NCBI GenBank assembly: GCA_028023455.1
Contig: JAQFVV010000150.1
Coordinates: 2,241,550-2,305,549, forward strand
Length of the DNA stretch: 64,000 bases
Direction of reading: 5' to 3'
Source of the DNA: Epiperipatus broadwayi
Lineage: Eukaryota > Onychophora > Udeonychophora > Euonychophora > Peripatidae
Shown: in pieces, positions 36,174-48,096 of the stretch
Position numbering within the stretch: position 1 is the first letter of the stretch
Layout: each line of letters opens with the position of its first letter
Program-made: the position numbers and the translations under genes
Notes under the pieces: model-generated
The model's database searches: none
The model's input: the letters and a program-made list of their open reading frames with translations, nothing else
What the model was told of the DNA's origin: nothing

Positions 36174-36578
36174 TTAACCACATTTATAGAAGTCTTGTAA
36201 ATAAATATTCATACAATTATTTAAATTATTTTTAATGTAGTGTGTTTCATATATTTGTCTTTTTGGATCTTTGATGAAATTTAAATATTTAATACTTTTT
36301 GTAGCATATATTCTATGACCATATTTCAAATAATGAATATATAATACAGATTTATCATTTCTTATTTTAATGATATGTTCTTTGGCTCTTACCACTAATT
36401 GTTTTCCAATATGCCCAAAGTAAATCATTTTACAAATTTCACATGTAATTTTATATACAATTCCTTCTTTGAACTGTAAATTATGCCTTAACTTATAATT
36501 ATATATTAATTGATTAAGATTTTTACTATTTGACCAAATAATATTTATATTCTCATCAATATAGTTTTTGTTATACAT
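36174..36578 (-). CDS. GIY-YIG endonuclease domain of the Penelope-like element
   Basis: This open frame of 134 codons is the C-terminal part of the element's polyprotein. GIVYKITCEICKMIYFGHIG (about residues 39-58) has the GIY-like VYKI and YIG-like YFG motifs with a C-x2-C pair between them. KQLVVRAKEH supplies the conserved Arg and His-containing helix (about 59-68). The tail has an ETHYIKNNLNN motif in place of the usual conserved Glu-containing segment. The endonuclease cuts target DNA so the RT can prime on it. The start codon is only the first Met of the open stretch; sequence upstream (KWIKLSYYPRIYNS) continues in frame toward the RT. Confidence 0.78.
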   Translation of the reverse strand: MYNKNYIDENINIIWSNSKNLNQLIYNYKLRHNLQFKEGIVYKITCEICKMIYFGHIGKQLVVRAKEHIIKIRNDKSVLYIHYLKYGHRIYATKSIKYLNFIKDPKRQIYETHYIKNNLNNCMNIYLQDFYKCG

Positions 36579-36584
36579 TAAACT

Positions 36585-37430
36585 ATTATAAATCCTAGGA
36601 TAATATGAAAGTTTAATCCATTTCTTACTTGATTCATTACTACCATTATCAATACCATTATTATTCTCAGAAAATTTATCATCTACTATAGATTTTTTAG
36701 AATTAAAAAATATATTGCTAATAGTTTTAGGATTATATCCATAATCTTTATATAATTTAATAAACTGATTCTTTTGTAATTGAGCTACCCTTTTATCTAC
36801 ATTATATTTATCATTCCTATATTTAAAATTTTTAGTAACTGCTAATTTTTGTACCCATGCTCCTTGTTAATCTACATGAATAATTTTTTTAAAATTTATG
36901 TTCTTTAATAAAATGTTTTAAAATAATTTTATTATCATTATCTATATTATTTTCTATATCTAAATATTTAATCTTATCTTCAAATTCTACTTTAGTAAAT
37001 TTAATTTTATATATATTATTATTAAACTCATTACAAATATTACTCATTACTCTTTTATTACCAATAAATAAAATATCATCAACATATCTAGAATTACTCT
37101 TTTTTTAATTACAATATTTTCTAATTTATTTATAAATATTGATGATATTAAGCCACTAATTGCACAACTCATACCCCATCCCTCATTTATATTCCAAAAT
37201 TCATCATTATATTTAAAATATAAACTATTGTATATTAATTTTAAACCCTCTTCAATAATATCTATTATGTTTATATCATTTATATATTTAATTAAATTTT
37301 TTATTAATATATCTATACTTTTAAGTCTTGGAGTACTTGGATACATTTTTTCAATATCGATTATAAAAATACTTTGATTCCTATTTAATCTTATACTGTT
37401 TAATTAGATTGTATAGCAATTCTACAAAAA
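36585..37430 (-). pseudogene. Reverse transcriptase of the Penelope-like element, frameshifted
   Basis: Readable minus-strand blocks are, in order: SIFIIDIEKMYPSTP (motif A with Asp, near 37360), NEGWGMSCAISGLISSIFIN (motif B region, near 37160), SRYVDDILFIGN (motif C, near 37090) and KFTKVEFEDKIKYLDIE (near 36980). At least one indel falls between motif B and motif C, in an A-run near 37110, and another near 36870. The linker to the endonuclease remains readable (KRVAQLQKNQFIKLYKDYGY). The RT reverse transcribes the element's RNA. Confidence 0.75.
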
Positions 37431-37725
37431 TTAAGAATCACTGCAGTAGAAAGATATGTGGGTAGATGCAATAGTTGTTCAAAGGTATTGATAGCAGCTT
37501 ATATAATATCTTTCCTAAACTTTGAATAATTAACACAGCACAATAAATTTGTCATTGTTATTCAAGTATTATTAAAAATATTTTTATTTAAGTTATATTT
37601 TTAAACTTCTATTTACTTCATATATACATGTTTGTAACATATTTAATATTTTTAACTGTTAATGTAGGTGTAAAGTAATTAGTGAATTATATCATGGTTA
37701 TGTACACAAAGTTAAATCTCTAGCC
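37431..37725. other. Intronic spacer
   Basis: AT-rich, ends with the left target-site copy of the next LINE. Nothing else recognised. Confidence 0.5.
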
Positions 37726-37851
37726 AAAGTGTTTTGATGCATACAGGCTGAAATTTAGCAGTGACAAATCTGCAGTCTGGCAACTATCTTCGGTAAACAA
37801 ATCCCTTCCACTTTCAATGCCAAGCCACACAAATTCCTCAGATTCCTCTTC

Positions 37852-39072
37852 ATGCTGTCTCCTAAAGACATGAGGGTACAGGTCCAAACTGCATTGTATC
37901 AAAGCATATCATCCACCCTCAGCGCTATCACAAGCATCTACCTCTCCCTTTATAGGAAAGTTACCCTCCTCAATCTTATAATGTTTCCTAAAATAGCATA
38001 TTACCTCCCCATTGTTCTACCTACACATTCCTTTATACCCAAAATCAATTCTCTTTACACCCATTTTCTCTGGGGCAGAAAGGTGGTGGCCATCATCTAA
38101 AAAGAACTTGTTTTCCTAAAAACCTCAATGGGTTGGGCCTGCACTCCATTGACACTCTTCTAATCCAGAGATCTCATAATCTTATCCTCACACTCCTAAG
38201 TCACTTCAACCTTGTCCATATCATTATCACACCTACCAATACTCCTCCTTCTTCTCCCAGTGGCAGCCCAGGTCATGGACCTCACTCATCACCAACCTCC
38301 TACAAAAGGCTGGCTTTGTTATACCATCTATCAGTGGCAAACTAAAGTACTGGTAGGTTTTCAATCAGACCACAGACCTCTCCATTGTCTCCCCTACATT
38401 CCTCAAACTTACCAATACTCAATTAATCTGCAAATTCAAAAGGTGGTCCCTTGAGGCAAAATTCTTCGATTTCCTCTTTAAAATCAATCTTCACTCTCTT
38501 TCCACAAATCAATTTTTGGTCAACCATAGGGGTTTCACCAAGATCTCTTCCCTATGTTCGCTCTGTAAAACTGACAATGAAACTCTCCAGCACTTCCTAC
38601 TTAAATGTCCCTTTCTGCTTGGAGTGAGATAGTCATCAACTCATGCCTTTCCTCACACAGGAACACCATCTTCAGCCTCCAAGAATCCATAGAAACAGGG
38701 GTCTTTGCAACCATTAGACTATCAGTTTTCCTCATCTATGCACTCTGGTTGCTCCAATGTGACATTATTTTTGACCAGAGAGCACCCTCAGTGAATCAAA
38801 AGCTATTGGACCTAATTCACTCTATTAAAACCAGAGATATCAAACACCCCACCTCCACTCCTCACAGACACTTGGGAAATCCTCCAACTCTCATCCTCTC
38901 AGCCTCTGTCATAGGACTCAATCATTTAAATATTTGTGACCCATGCAGTGCTTGCTCAATGAAGACATGCATCTTGGACTGGCCTGGCCTACATACCCTT
39001 TTCCCTTTCCCTTTTCACATGTATCCTTCCCCTCTTACCATGTTTCTCCTTAACCCTTTTCCCCCTTCTTAG
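37852..39072 (+). pseudogene. L1/Tx1-like ORF2 C-terminal fragment
   Basis: This is the coding part of the truncated LINE, split among frames at 37852-38100, 38133-38345 and 38605-39072. The first carries the RT-thumb region, the second the glycine-started segment that in L1-type ORF2 follows FIW and precedes the C-terminal domain, and the third the sequence after the Cys-His motif (AWSEIVINSCLSSHRNTIFS, then SVFLIYALWLLQCDIIFDQR). No catalytic RT motif remains, because truncation removed the palm and the endonuclease. Confidence 0.78.
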
Positions 39073-39185
39073 GGGGGTCTCGCCGCGGGACTCTCTCTCT
39101 CTCTTTTGTTTTAATGTAGAATATTCGTTTGACAGTTATTGATTAGGTTTTTAAAATTTGGTGGGTGGTCCCTTTTAATTTATTT

Positions 39186-39420
39186 TAAAAAAAAAAAAAA
39201 AAAAAAAATAAATAAAAAAAAAAAAAAACATGGGGGGTGGGTGGTGGCGCCTAAAAAGAATATTATTGTGGGTGGAAAAAAAAAAAAAAAAAATAAAAAA
39301 AAAAAAAAAAAAAAAAATAGTTTGTTTTAAATTTATTAATTTTTAAAAATTAAAATAATATATTTAAAAAATTTATATAAAAATAAAATAAAAAAAAAAA
39401 ATTAAAAAAAAAATAAGGGG
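39186..39420. repeat. Low-complexity A-run block, possibly low-quality sequence
   Basis: Four long A-rich runs are broken by G-rich scraps (CATGGGGGGTGGGTGGTGG, GTGGGTGG) that look unlike any neighbour. It lies within the LINE 3' UTR. Such alternation of long homopolymers is a known weak point of sequencing and assembly. Confidence 0.6.
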
Positions 39421-39540
39421 GGATTTCAATTTACCATATAATCACTCCCTTGTAAACCTTTGTATAACTGTATTTGCATCTGTTTTTTTTATGAATAAAC
39501 TTTCATCACTGATAAAAAAAAAAAAAAGTGTTTTGATGTG

Positions 39541-39680
39541 CAACAACCAATCAGATCAGTTCTACAGGCTGAATGAAAACAATGGCAGCCTTATCCAAGC
39601 CTTTTTTTGATTAGTAATAGCTTGAACAGATTTGCTATTGCTTTCATTCAGAGTGCAGAACCGGTCTGATTGGTTGCTAT
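39541..39680. repeat. Small inverted-repeat element
   Basis: CAACAACCAATCAGATCAGT (39541) pairs with CCGGTCTGATTGGTTGCTAT (39661-39680), and arms of about 40 bp include GCTGAATGAAAAC against GCTTTCATTCAG. Total about 140 bp. It is a MITE-like foldback beside the LINE's right target copy. Confidence 0.7.
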
Positions 39681-41427
39681 ATATAAATACACCTTATCTG
39701 TGGATTTAATTTCATATATATATAACACTGATCCCATTTGCTAATTTTATAATATGTATATATATAGAATCATTAATGTATAGTAAATAATGTGAAATAG
39801 ATTCTTTATTGTCAAAATCATTTATATTGTTTGTTTGTTGTTTGTTTTTTGTTAAAAATAATAGTACAAAATCAGAACTGCCAATTTTAAATGCAAATAT
39901 TAAAATCTCAATAATAATTGCCTTGAAGATTTAAATAATTTGTATAAAGTTCAAAAGCATATAAAACATCATTAAACTATCTAAAAGTAAAGCTTTCAGT
40001 TCGAACATTTGGTTCAATTCCTATTTTGATTGACAGTGAACAATTAAATGGCTTCCTTTTTTTTTTTTAATCTTGTGGCATGGCTAAACTATCCAAACTT
40101 TAAAATATATAAACTCAATATGAGATAGAAAACATTCGTGTTTGTTTTTTTAATTTCATCTTGTATCACTATGGATACTATAAAAAGTATATTAGCTTTT
40201 AATTGTATATAATTAATTAAACTATGTTTTTCTAGGATATTGGAAAATAATATTCCGAGGCATAATCAATATCTCACCTAATGTTATTTAGTTGAACTTT
40301 CTGTAAAAGTTTTAAATTTTTGCTAACTTGAGTTTTCTCTTTATTTTTATTATTATACCCTAGGTTGTAATAAAAAGTAATTAGTGACCTGTAATATAAA
40401 TAAACTATTGTATGTATTATATTTTCAATGCTGCAATTCGTAAATTATAGTAGCTTATGATTATTAGCAAACTTTTAAAAATATAATCACAAATTGACTT
40501 TAATAAAAGCCATAGAAATTTAATCAAAATTTACATATATATATATATGTATTAAAAAAAATAAACTCTAATTAAATCCTAATTGCTTTTCTTTTATTAT
40601 TGAAAAAGAATAAAATAAAAATTTCTATCTTATTTTAAATTATTGTTTTGAAAGAATTTTAATTAAAAGTCTTATTCTGCGCATAAATGCCAGATACTTT
40701 AATCATAAAGAGTGCTTAGAAGCAGAATAGGTTACATAAATTTCTTATTTGTATTTATTTTAATATATATATTCAAGTTTTTAAAAAGTAAAAAAAATGA
40801 TAAGCACGCAATTGAAAACATTCAATCTTTTAAATATATGCGTGTTTGTTGAATGCGTGCGCACATATATGCGCTCGCACAAACTTACTTTATAGCAAAT
40901 TGCTTTTTAGAAAGCATTTATTCTCATCAATAATTTCTTATTAAATATATAAATCGTTATTAATTATTCTTTAGTATAGTTGAAATTATATATATATTTA
41001 ATCATTGGGATGATTTCAAATTCCAAATAAACTTATAATATCCACGATAATCTATATTATCTTTTTTCGATCTTGTTTATAAGAATAGTAACTATTTAAT
41101 ACATTTCAAGCATGTGGTACAGACAAATGGGAGAAAAAATGTCCACATCCATTGATGTTTCTGAAATGCATACCATTAAATTATTTTGGAAAAAAATACA
41201 TTCGCTAGTACTTCAAACTGTATATGTTTTATTCCTGATTTCCTAATAGTTTCAGAGAGTCATACCAAATTCGTGATTTTTACAAGAAAAGCCTTTATAT
41301 TTATAAATATCCATGATAAACCCTTCTCAGAAACTGTAGAAAAAATTATAATCATATAACGTATTCAAATACAGTAACGTTTTACCACCTAGTAAATAAT
41401 TGCTTAACAATGATAGAAAAAAAAAAG
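39681..41427. other. Intronic AT-rich DNA, nothing recognised
   Basis: Only short (TA)n runs (40535-40550 and others). No frame with motifs. Confidence 0.5.
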
Positions 41428-42180
41428 GTCTTTTATTGTTTGTCTAGGATTATAAGTAAACAAGTACATTTAAGCAACTATTATTATAAGAAAAATTAAA
41501 TTAACAGATAATATTAAAACTCCATTTAAATTGGTTTAAATTTAAACTATGAAGAAATACTACCTTCCCACCCATAAGTCAACATATGTAAAAAAATATT
41601 TGTGCTAATGCTAAATGGAAAAATTATACAAAATAGTTTAATATCATAATTTTAATAATTTTTATGCCACTGTACTTATATAAATGTTGTGTCATGATAG
41701 TAAACAAGTAGTATTATCTTTTACTGATTATCTAGAATTACAAAAAGACACATATACTTAAATAAAATACAAACAAGTATGAAATTTTAATTAACCAATG
41801 TGACATTAAAACTTTATCTAAATTGGAGTTTTAATTAATATCATCCTTGTTAAATTAAATTTTACAACTTGTCTATAACTGCTTAAATATAAAAAGGAGT
41901 TTTAATGCATATTTATTCTTGTTTACATCTTCTTTTTTGCCATTGGTAAGCATTTGTATTCTAGTGGTGAAGATGGCTAAAATAGAATAATATTAGTTTT
42001 CTAATTAAGGTCAGCATGGATATTGTTCCACTTATGTTGGATTATGGTGTATGTGTATTTACAAAATAGTTGTAATAAACACTTAGTTGCTTGTCCTTTA
42101 TATTTTAAATTTAGATCAATTTAAATGGAGATTTAATATCATCTTGGTTAATTTAATTTTTTTACTTGCTTGTATTTGTT
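41428..42180. repeat. Degenerate nested inverted repeat
   Basis: A block containing TTAATTTAAC or a variant, a GATATTAAA-like stretch and CTCCATTTAAATTG occurs forward near 41490 and 41780 and inverted near 41835-41890 and 42110-42175. The layout is forward, forward, reverse, reverse, centred near 41826. Identity is moderate, so this is old. Confidence 0.55.
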
Positions 42181-42184
42181 TAAA

Positions 42185-42420
42185 TCATCATTATCATTTT
42201 TAGTTATTATTGATCCACTGCAAGATGAACATCTCTTCAAGTTTAATCCAGTTTCTTCAATTTTTAGTCTCTCTTCTTCACATCATATCATTAAATTGTC
42301 TTATTTCATTTATCCATCTGTGGTCTCTTTCTAGGTCTTTAACCTTCCTGCAGAGTCATTTAAATATACATGTCCATTTACTATCCTAGATATGGTAGCA
42401 GCACCCTATTTTCTGTTTTG
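42185..42420 (-). pseudogene. RTE LINE 3' fragment
   Basis: On the minus strand this is the last ~220 bp of the RTE family at 10975. TTATTGATCCACTGCAAGAT corresponds to the ILQWID end of the frame. CAAGTTTAATCCAG and CATCTGTGGTCTC...TCTAGGTCTTT match the RPRRRP and RWMDEI segment. The outer end keeps the GAT-repeat tail (CATCATTATCA on the + strand). This is a typical 5'-truncated insertion, heavily mutated. Confidence 0.85.
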
Positions 42421-43327
42421 CTAATCAATTATATACCAGATATGGATTAGTAGTTTTGGATACCATTACATGTGATGTTCTTTATACATTATATATTAAA
42501 TAGAAGATTTTCACAGGCGTGGACATCTAAATGTGTAAAAATTTAATGGAAATTCTCTATGGATTTTTATAAAGAATTTTCCAGAAATGCTTTAAAAAAC
42601 AAATTACCAATTAAAAACAGGCATTGCATGCTAAAATTACATTATATAATACATGCATTTGTCTGAAATGTTTTAAGACAAAAGTGAATTATTTTAAATA
42701 ATGAAAACATAATGGACATTATTCTGTAGTGTAATAAGTTTAAGTAAAACCTTAGCTATGATGTAACCAAACAATCACCAATTAAAACAGATAGTGAATA
42801 ACAATAGCGATGGTGTAATTTGTAGATTCTGAAAAATCTGCTTTACAATAACACACACCATCCATAGCTTCAAATCTACGAAAGTAGGCGGATAACAATA
42901 ACACACAGGCTGATATATTATTATATCAGATTAGATACTTTTGTATATGTAAGAATTTGAAGTATAACAACTCTTCTGAATTATATCATCAGTAATCAAT
43001 CTTCTCTTGCAGAGAATTATATTAATTAAATTGAAGATTTTTATCAATTTATAACAGTAATCATATAAGTACTAGTATATATAGATAAAATATAATCTAA
43101 AATAGCCCACTTCAGAGTAAAAATTTATTTAAAAGCTTTCATAAATAAACAATGAAAAAAAAATCACTCTCCTGGAGTATCAATTGTGAGGGGGGGGGGA
43201 TTAATTTTGTACATTAAAAAAAAAGCAATAAACTAAAATGGTAATCAGAACAAAGAATTTCATTTTAGCTCCTGTGAGAAAAAGACTGTTTCTTAAATGA
43301 ATAATATTTAATAGTCAACCAAATTTA
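42421..43327. other. Intronic AT-rich DNA, nothing recognised
   Basis: No genes or named repeats; one (G)9 run near 43190. Confidence 0.5.
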
Positions 43328-43720
43328 ACATGATCACTATTTACAATGCTTACCCAAGTTTTTAAAAGGGACAAAACTCTCCATACAGTAATGCCATCCA
43401 GTGCAAACCAGAGTAATCAACATATGCAAGAAGGTTTGTGCATAAAATCCCTATCTAGTGCCTACACATACAATATCATCAGACTATTTTCTAGCTTGTG
43501 GCTTTCATCAGTGAGGAGATTTGGATCCTAAGATCTAGAGGCAGTGTTCTTAAATCCCGAGCTCCTCATTGATGAAACCCATAATCTAAAAAAAGATATT
43601 AGATGAGTAGGCATTAGATAGAGATTTTATGTACAAACCTTCTTGCATCTATTCATTACTCTGGATTACATTAGATGGCACTATTGCATTAAAATTTTGC
43701 CTGTTTTTTAATTATGTTTG
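43328..43720. mobile_element. Foldback element, copy B
   Basis: The left outer end ACATGATCACTATTTACAAT (43329) is the inverse of the right outer ends of other copies (GGTGATCATGTGATG). Then come AAAACTCTCCATACAGTAAT, TAAAATCCCTATCTAGTGCC, the central ATCAGTGAGGAGATTTGGAT and GAGCTCCTCATTGATG, and the mirrored right arm ending ATTTTGCCTG near 43702. This copy shows that both termini carry the GATCA end. More diverged than copy A. Confidence 0.83.
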
Positions 43721-46700
43721 AATAAAAAATACTTTCAAATATTTAAAATAATTTTTAAGGAAAAGGTAATCAACCTTCTACACATGTGCCATACTACAAT
43801 ATTAAATTAGCGATGTTAAATACAAGTAAACTCTCAATCCAAGTTACAAGATAAAGAATCTGAAAAAGTCAAAATAGCCATTAGTGCCATTATATAGCCT
43901 AATTTTAAGCATCTTGGAATGTATGTATATTAAAATTATGTGAAGAGATAAAAAATAATATTAAAAAAATAAAGTAATAGAGAAAACTGAATATTAATTA
44001 AATAAAATATTAAAATTACAAAATCAATTCTCATCTGAGTAATGTAAATATATAAAATCTCATTTCAATTAATTAAATGGAATTATTATGCTCAATATGC
44101 CAATAAGATATTCAAATAATATCTCATTTCAATAGCAACTAATCAAATGATTATTTTCATGTATTTTCAAAATACAAATTATTCACTTTACTTACATTTC
44201 TTTTTATATCCTATTAACATTTGTAAAATATTGAAATTTCCTATGTATTAATATTAAAAATGTTATACTTAATGTAAATACTCAAATAATTTTAGTAATG
44301 CAGTGTCAAGCTATAATTCCAAGTTGCTTAAGATTGGCCTATATAATTGCATTTAGGTAAGAAGATAAGATGGCCAGTCTTTATTTCATGATTTGGATTG
44401 AGCATTTACTCATTTTTAACATTGCTAATTAAATATTACAGTATTACACATGTGTGGAATGTTGATCACCTTTTTAGAATTACAACTTGACTCTGTGCTA
44501 GTAAATATTTTTGATTATGTACATAAAATAATTTTTGCAACTTAAAAAGTTAATTTATAATTTTTTTAAAAAAAGATAGCAGTTATAATTTTGAAAAAAA
44601 AAAGTATTTCCATTAGAATTTCCTGTTTTACATTGAAATTTTTGTACTTAATTTGATTGTTAATGCAAGCAATTTCAATATAGACTAAATCTAAATATTA
44701 CACATTCATCAAAATCAAATAATTCATTTAATTTTACAAAAATAAAACAAATTACACTTGTAATCGAGATTCTCAATTTCCAGATTTTAATTTGTTTAAA
44801 GTTCAGTTTCTCTCATTCTTATTTAAAACACTTCTGAAAATTTTGGTTATATTTACTCTTTCTGTATTGGATTATAATCTTGACTATTCATAAAAATTAT
44901 TAAATAAAATATTTCTTATTTAAATCCCATTTTAAAAATGGAAATGAGTTTTAATCGAGACATCATAAAGGAATGAAAATAAGTTTAAAAATTCAAAATT
45001 CTTATTATAATTAAAATTTCACAAAAAATTATTTATCAGCATTTATAAAAGTAATTCTTGTTAGCCAGTAAAAACAATTTCTACTTTATTGAAAAATTAT
45101 ATTTTTTATAACTTATCTTCTTAAAAACAAACATTTTCAAATAAAATATAATTATAATAATTTATTTTTAGTTTAAAATAAATATTTTACAAATATGTTA
45201 TATAAATAAGCTTCGATATGTAAATTAAGTGCTGAAAATTACAACTTTACTTTCTGAAATACTAAAACAATAATATTGTCTCAGGCCAAAAAATCTACCA
45301 ATCAGCAATGCTGCCAATTTCTTTGTACTATAATACAACCAATCAGAGCATTATCTGCTTTGTTTCATGTTAAAAATTTTCATGATATTTGTATGAGTCT
45401 TTATGCTTAAATCTTGAAATTTTTTTAAGCTAATAATTTTATTTCCAATTTCTAAGAAAAAAATGTGAACAAGTATATTAACAGTATAGATAACAGCAAA
45501 ATAGCAACTAGATTAAACAATATCAGCACCATTGTAGTGCCCCCAAATTAGAAACTATGTAGCTATAAATTACAACATATTAGACACAATTCATGGTATC
45601 CCAAGTAATTATATTGCTTGCAATCAGAAATCTTCTTTTTAAAACCCAACTTTAACTCTTTCTGCATAAATCTCAATTTCTTCAAGCTTTCTCTGAATGA
45701 TGATGACATCTAATTTTTATTATTAATTGATTATCAATGATTATATATTAGTTCCAGTTTTCACCATAAAATGTATTGAAAACTGCTAAATTCAAGCTAA
45801 AGAATAATCTCAAATGAGTCACTATAAGTTCATTGCAGTATCACATGACAAAATGTCATCATGTGACCATGCCTTTTATAAAAAAATAATTAAATATATT
45901 TAGTAGATAAGCTACAATTTTTTTATTAGACACATGTTACCATAATTTAAACTGCATTTATTATTTATTCTATCTAGTATTTACTAACAAAAAACATGCT
46001 TTTTTTATTTCAGCAAAAGTATGTTTAACACTAGATAAAAGTACATTACATTTGTTACAATTTTATTGTAAGATTAATTAAAAGTTATTTATTTTTGTAT
46101 TGCTGATTGGGTAATTAATCTTTGAGAGCACAAAATTCCAAATTAAAAAAATCATCCATTTATTATTAATAAGCCAAATGACAATCTTGAACTATGTATA
46201 ATTATTTAAATGAATGGATTTTACCAACATCAATATTTATTTACAATTATTATTTTTACAAAAAATGCTGTATGTATATTATTAGATAAAATAAATATTT
46301 TAAACAAAAAAACTCTTTACAACAATCAAAATGCAATATATAAAAATAAATACTATTTATAGCCAGCCTATTCAGAACAATGACCATGCTGTAAGTTGGT
46401 TTATAGCTATTATTTATATTTATATTGGTATTTTAAATATTGGATTTTATATATATTGTAATGAAATTAAGTTAGGTAAACTGGTGTGACTGCAAACCTT
46501 ATCCCCAAAAGCATAATCAATCCACATGAATAAAACAACATTGGAAATAAATATAAGTAGTTATAAGTAATAAACGAATAATAACTGCTTTTTATTCATT
46601 TAGCATTTGAATTTAAATATAAAATTAAAATATAATTGAACTGGTTATTATTTGAGATAAACAATACATATGTATGTAAAGAACAACTATAATAAATTAA

Positions 46701-48088
46701 TTATTTATTTGTAATTGGTATGTTTGATAGGCAAACAAGGGAAGATTAATATTTTTTATATTTAATATTTATTGTTCATTGAAGATAATATTATAAATAT
46801 TTTTTATGGTGAATATGTGTCCTGTCCTAGCATCAAATTATAGCTGAAACAATAAAAACATTATAGGATAACTATTTCAAACTATTGAATATATTAATTA
46901 TCATTTTATTATTTTATTCATTATATATATATATATTTTATGTATTTATAAATAAAATTATCATTGCATTTATTAAACTTGAATTAATAGTTTCCTTTAA
47001 TTTATCAAATACATAGTATAACAATAATAATTTGAAGTCTCTATTCAATCATAAACATTTGAAATTTAGCTAGTCAAAATAATATAGAGTTTACGCTTTG
47101 TTGGAATTCAGCAGTTATCAAAGGGGAATATAATGTTTTTATAGACTACAATTAGCATTATTCAAACATGAAGATCTAGCCAATAAATTGTTAATGCAAT
47201 AAATCATCATTTTATATTTATATTTTGATATTCATATTTCTTAAAATATTATTGATATCATTCAAATATAAAGAGGTAGTTGATAAATTATAGATACAAG
47301 TTTTATGAACAATTGTTAAGTTTAAATACTTTTATTTCATCATTTCACACTATTATAAATTTTAATGCATAATGTAAAAGGATTATTTTCTAATTTTATA
47401 TTGGTATAAACTTTTATTTAATATATTTCACTATACATTTTCAGTAGACTATTGTTTATTGAGTTTATTATAATTTTGGCAAATAGTCTGGTCATTATTT
47501 GTTTAATAAATAAATATTATTAATATATTTTCAATTTTATTCCAGTATAGATTTTAGCTTCCCTTATTTGTAAGGCTGGGATGAAATTATTGCTTAAATT
47601 TATATCATTATAGATTTTGGCTTGTTCAATTTGTGTAGAGCTATTAATTTAATTTCAGTTGTCCCATTTATAATGTTATAGATTTGGTGTACCCAAATTT
47701 GCAGGGCATGTAAAAGAAAACCTCCTCATTAATCTGTAACAATATATATATAAAGAGAGAGAGAAAATTTATTAATACAACAATACCAAAGAGCAGGTCA
47801 TTATTAATGATAGTTGTTTTGAATGATAAGTTGAAAGTGATTGCTAGAAAAAAAAGAAATACTAAAGATTGTGTATATTTCGATAATATTAATTAAAAAA
47901 AAGTTTGTTTATGCCAACAATTGGTGTTTGAAACACCATAGAAATTTTGAACTCAGGATAACTTGTTTATGTAATTACAGTATATAGATATAATATTAAA
48001 TCAATTAGAGTATGTTTTTATGATCTGTTTTACTTTGAAGATATTTTTTAACCTTTTGGTTAGGATGATGTTTACCAGAAAAACTTTC
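43721..48088. other. Intronic AT-rich DNA, nothing recognised
   Basis: 4.4 kb of very AT-rich sequence. There are no open frames with motifs, no microsatellite above about 20 bp except (TA)n near 46923 and no repeat family I could identify. Sparse ATCACATGA motifs near 45840 are not convincing elements. Confidence 0.5.
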
Positions 48089-48096
48089 CCCTATTA

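Larger units (their letters stand above)
36060..37430 (-). mobile_element. Penelope-like retroelement, 5'-truncated, fairly young
   Basis: On the minus strand the order is RT palm, linker, then GIY-YIG endonuclease, the defining arrangement of endonuclease-bearing Penelope-like elements. The 5' limit near 37430 lies inside the RT, upstream of IIDIEKMYPSTP. Only a few frameshifts separate long readable stretches, so it is younger than other Penelope pieces in the window. The 3' limit is approximate. It lies in antisense orientation within the host intron. Confidence 0.8.
37740..39525 (+). mobile_element. 5'-truncated L1/Tx1-like LINE with poly-A and 13-14-bp target duplication
   Basis: AAAGTGTTTTGATG occurs at 37726-37739 and again at 39525-39538, right after an A-run (39514-39527). 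This is the signature of LINE target-primed insertion with 5' truncation. The content is the C-terminal third of ORF2, C-rich on the coding strand: a thumb-like LSLYRKVTLLNLIMFPKIAY (near 37945), FLWGRK (near 38068), GLHSIDTLL and a C-terminal Cys-His motif LCSLCKTDNETLQHFLLKCP (near 38560), followed by an amphipathic tail. Three frames must be joined, so it is inactive. AATAAAC at 39494 precedes the poly-A. The 3' UTR contains a strange A-run block (39186-39420). Confidence 0.87.
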
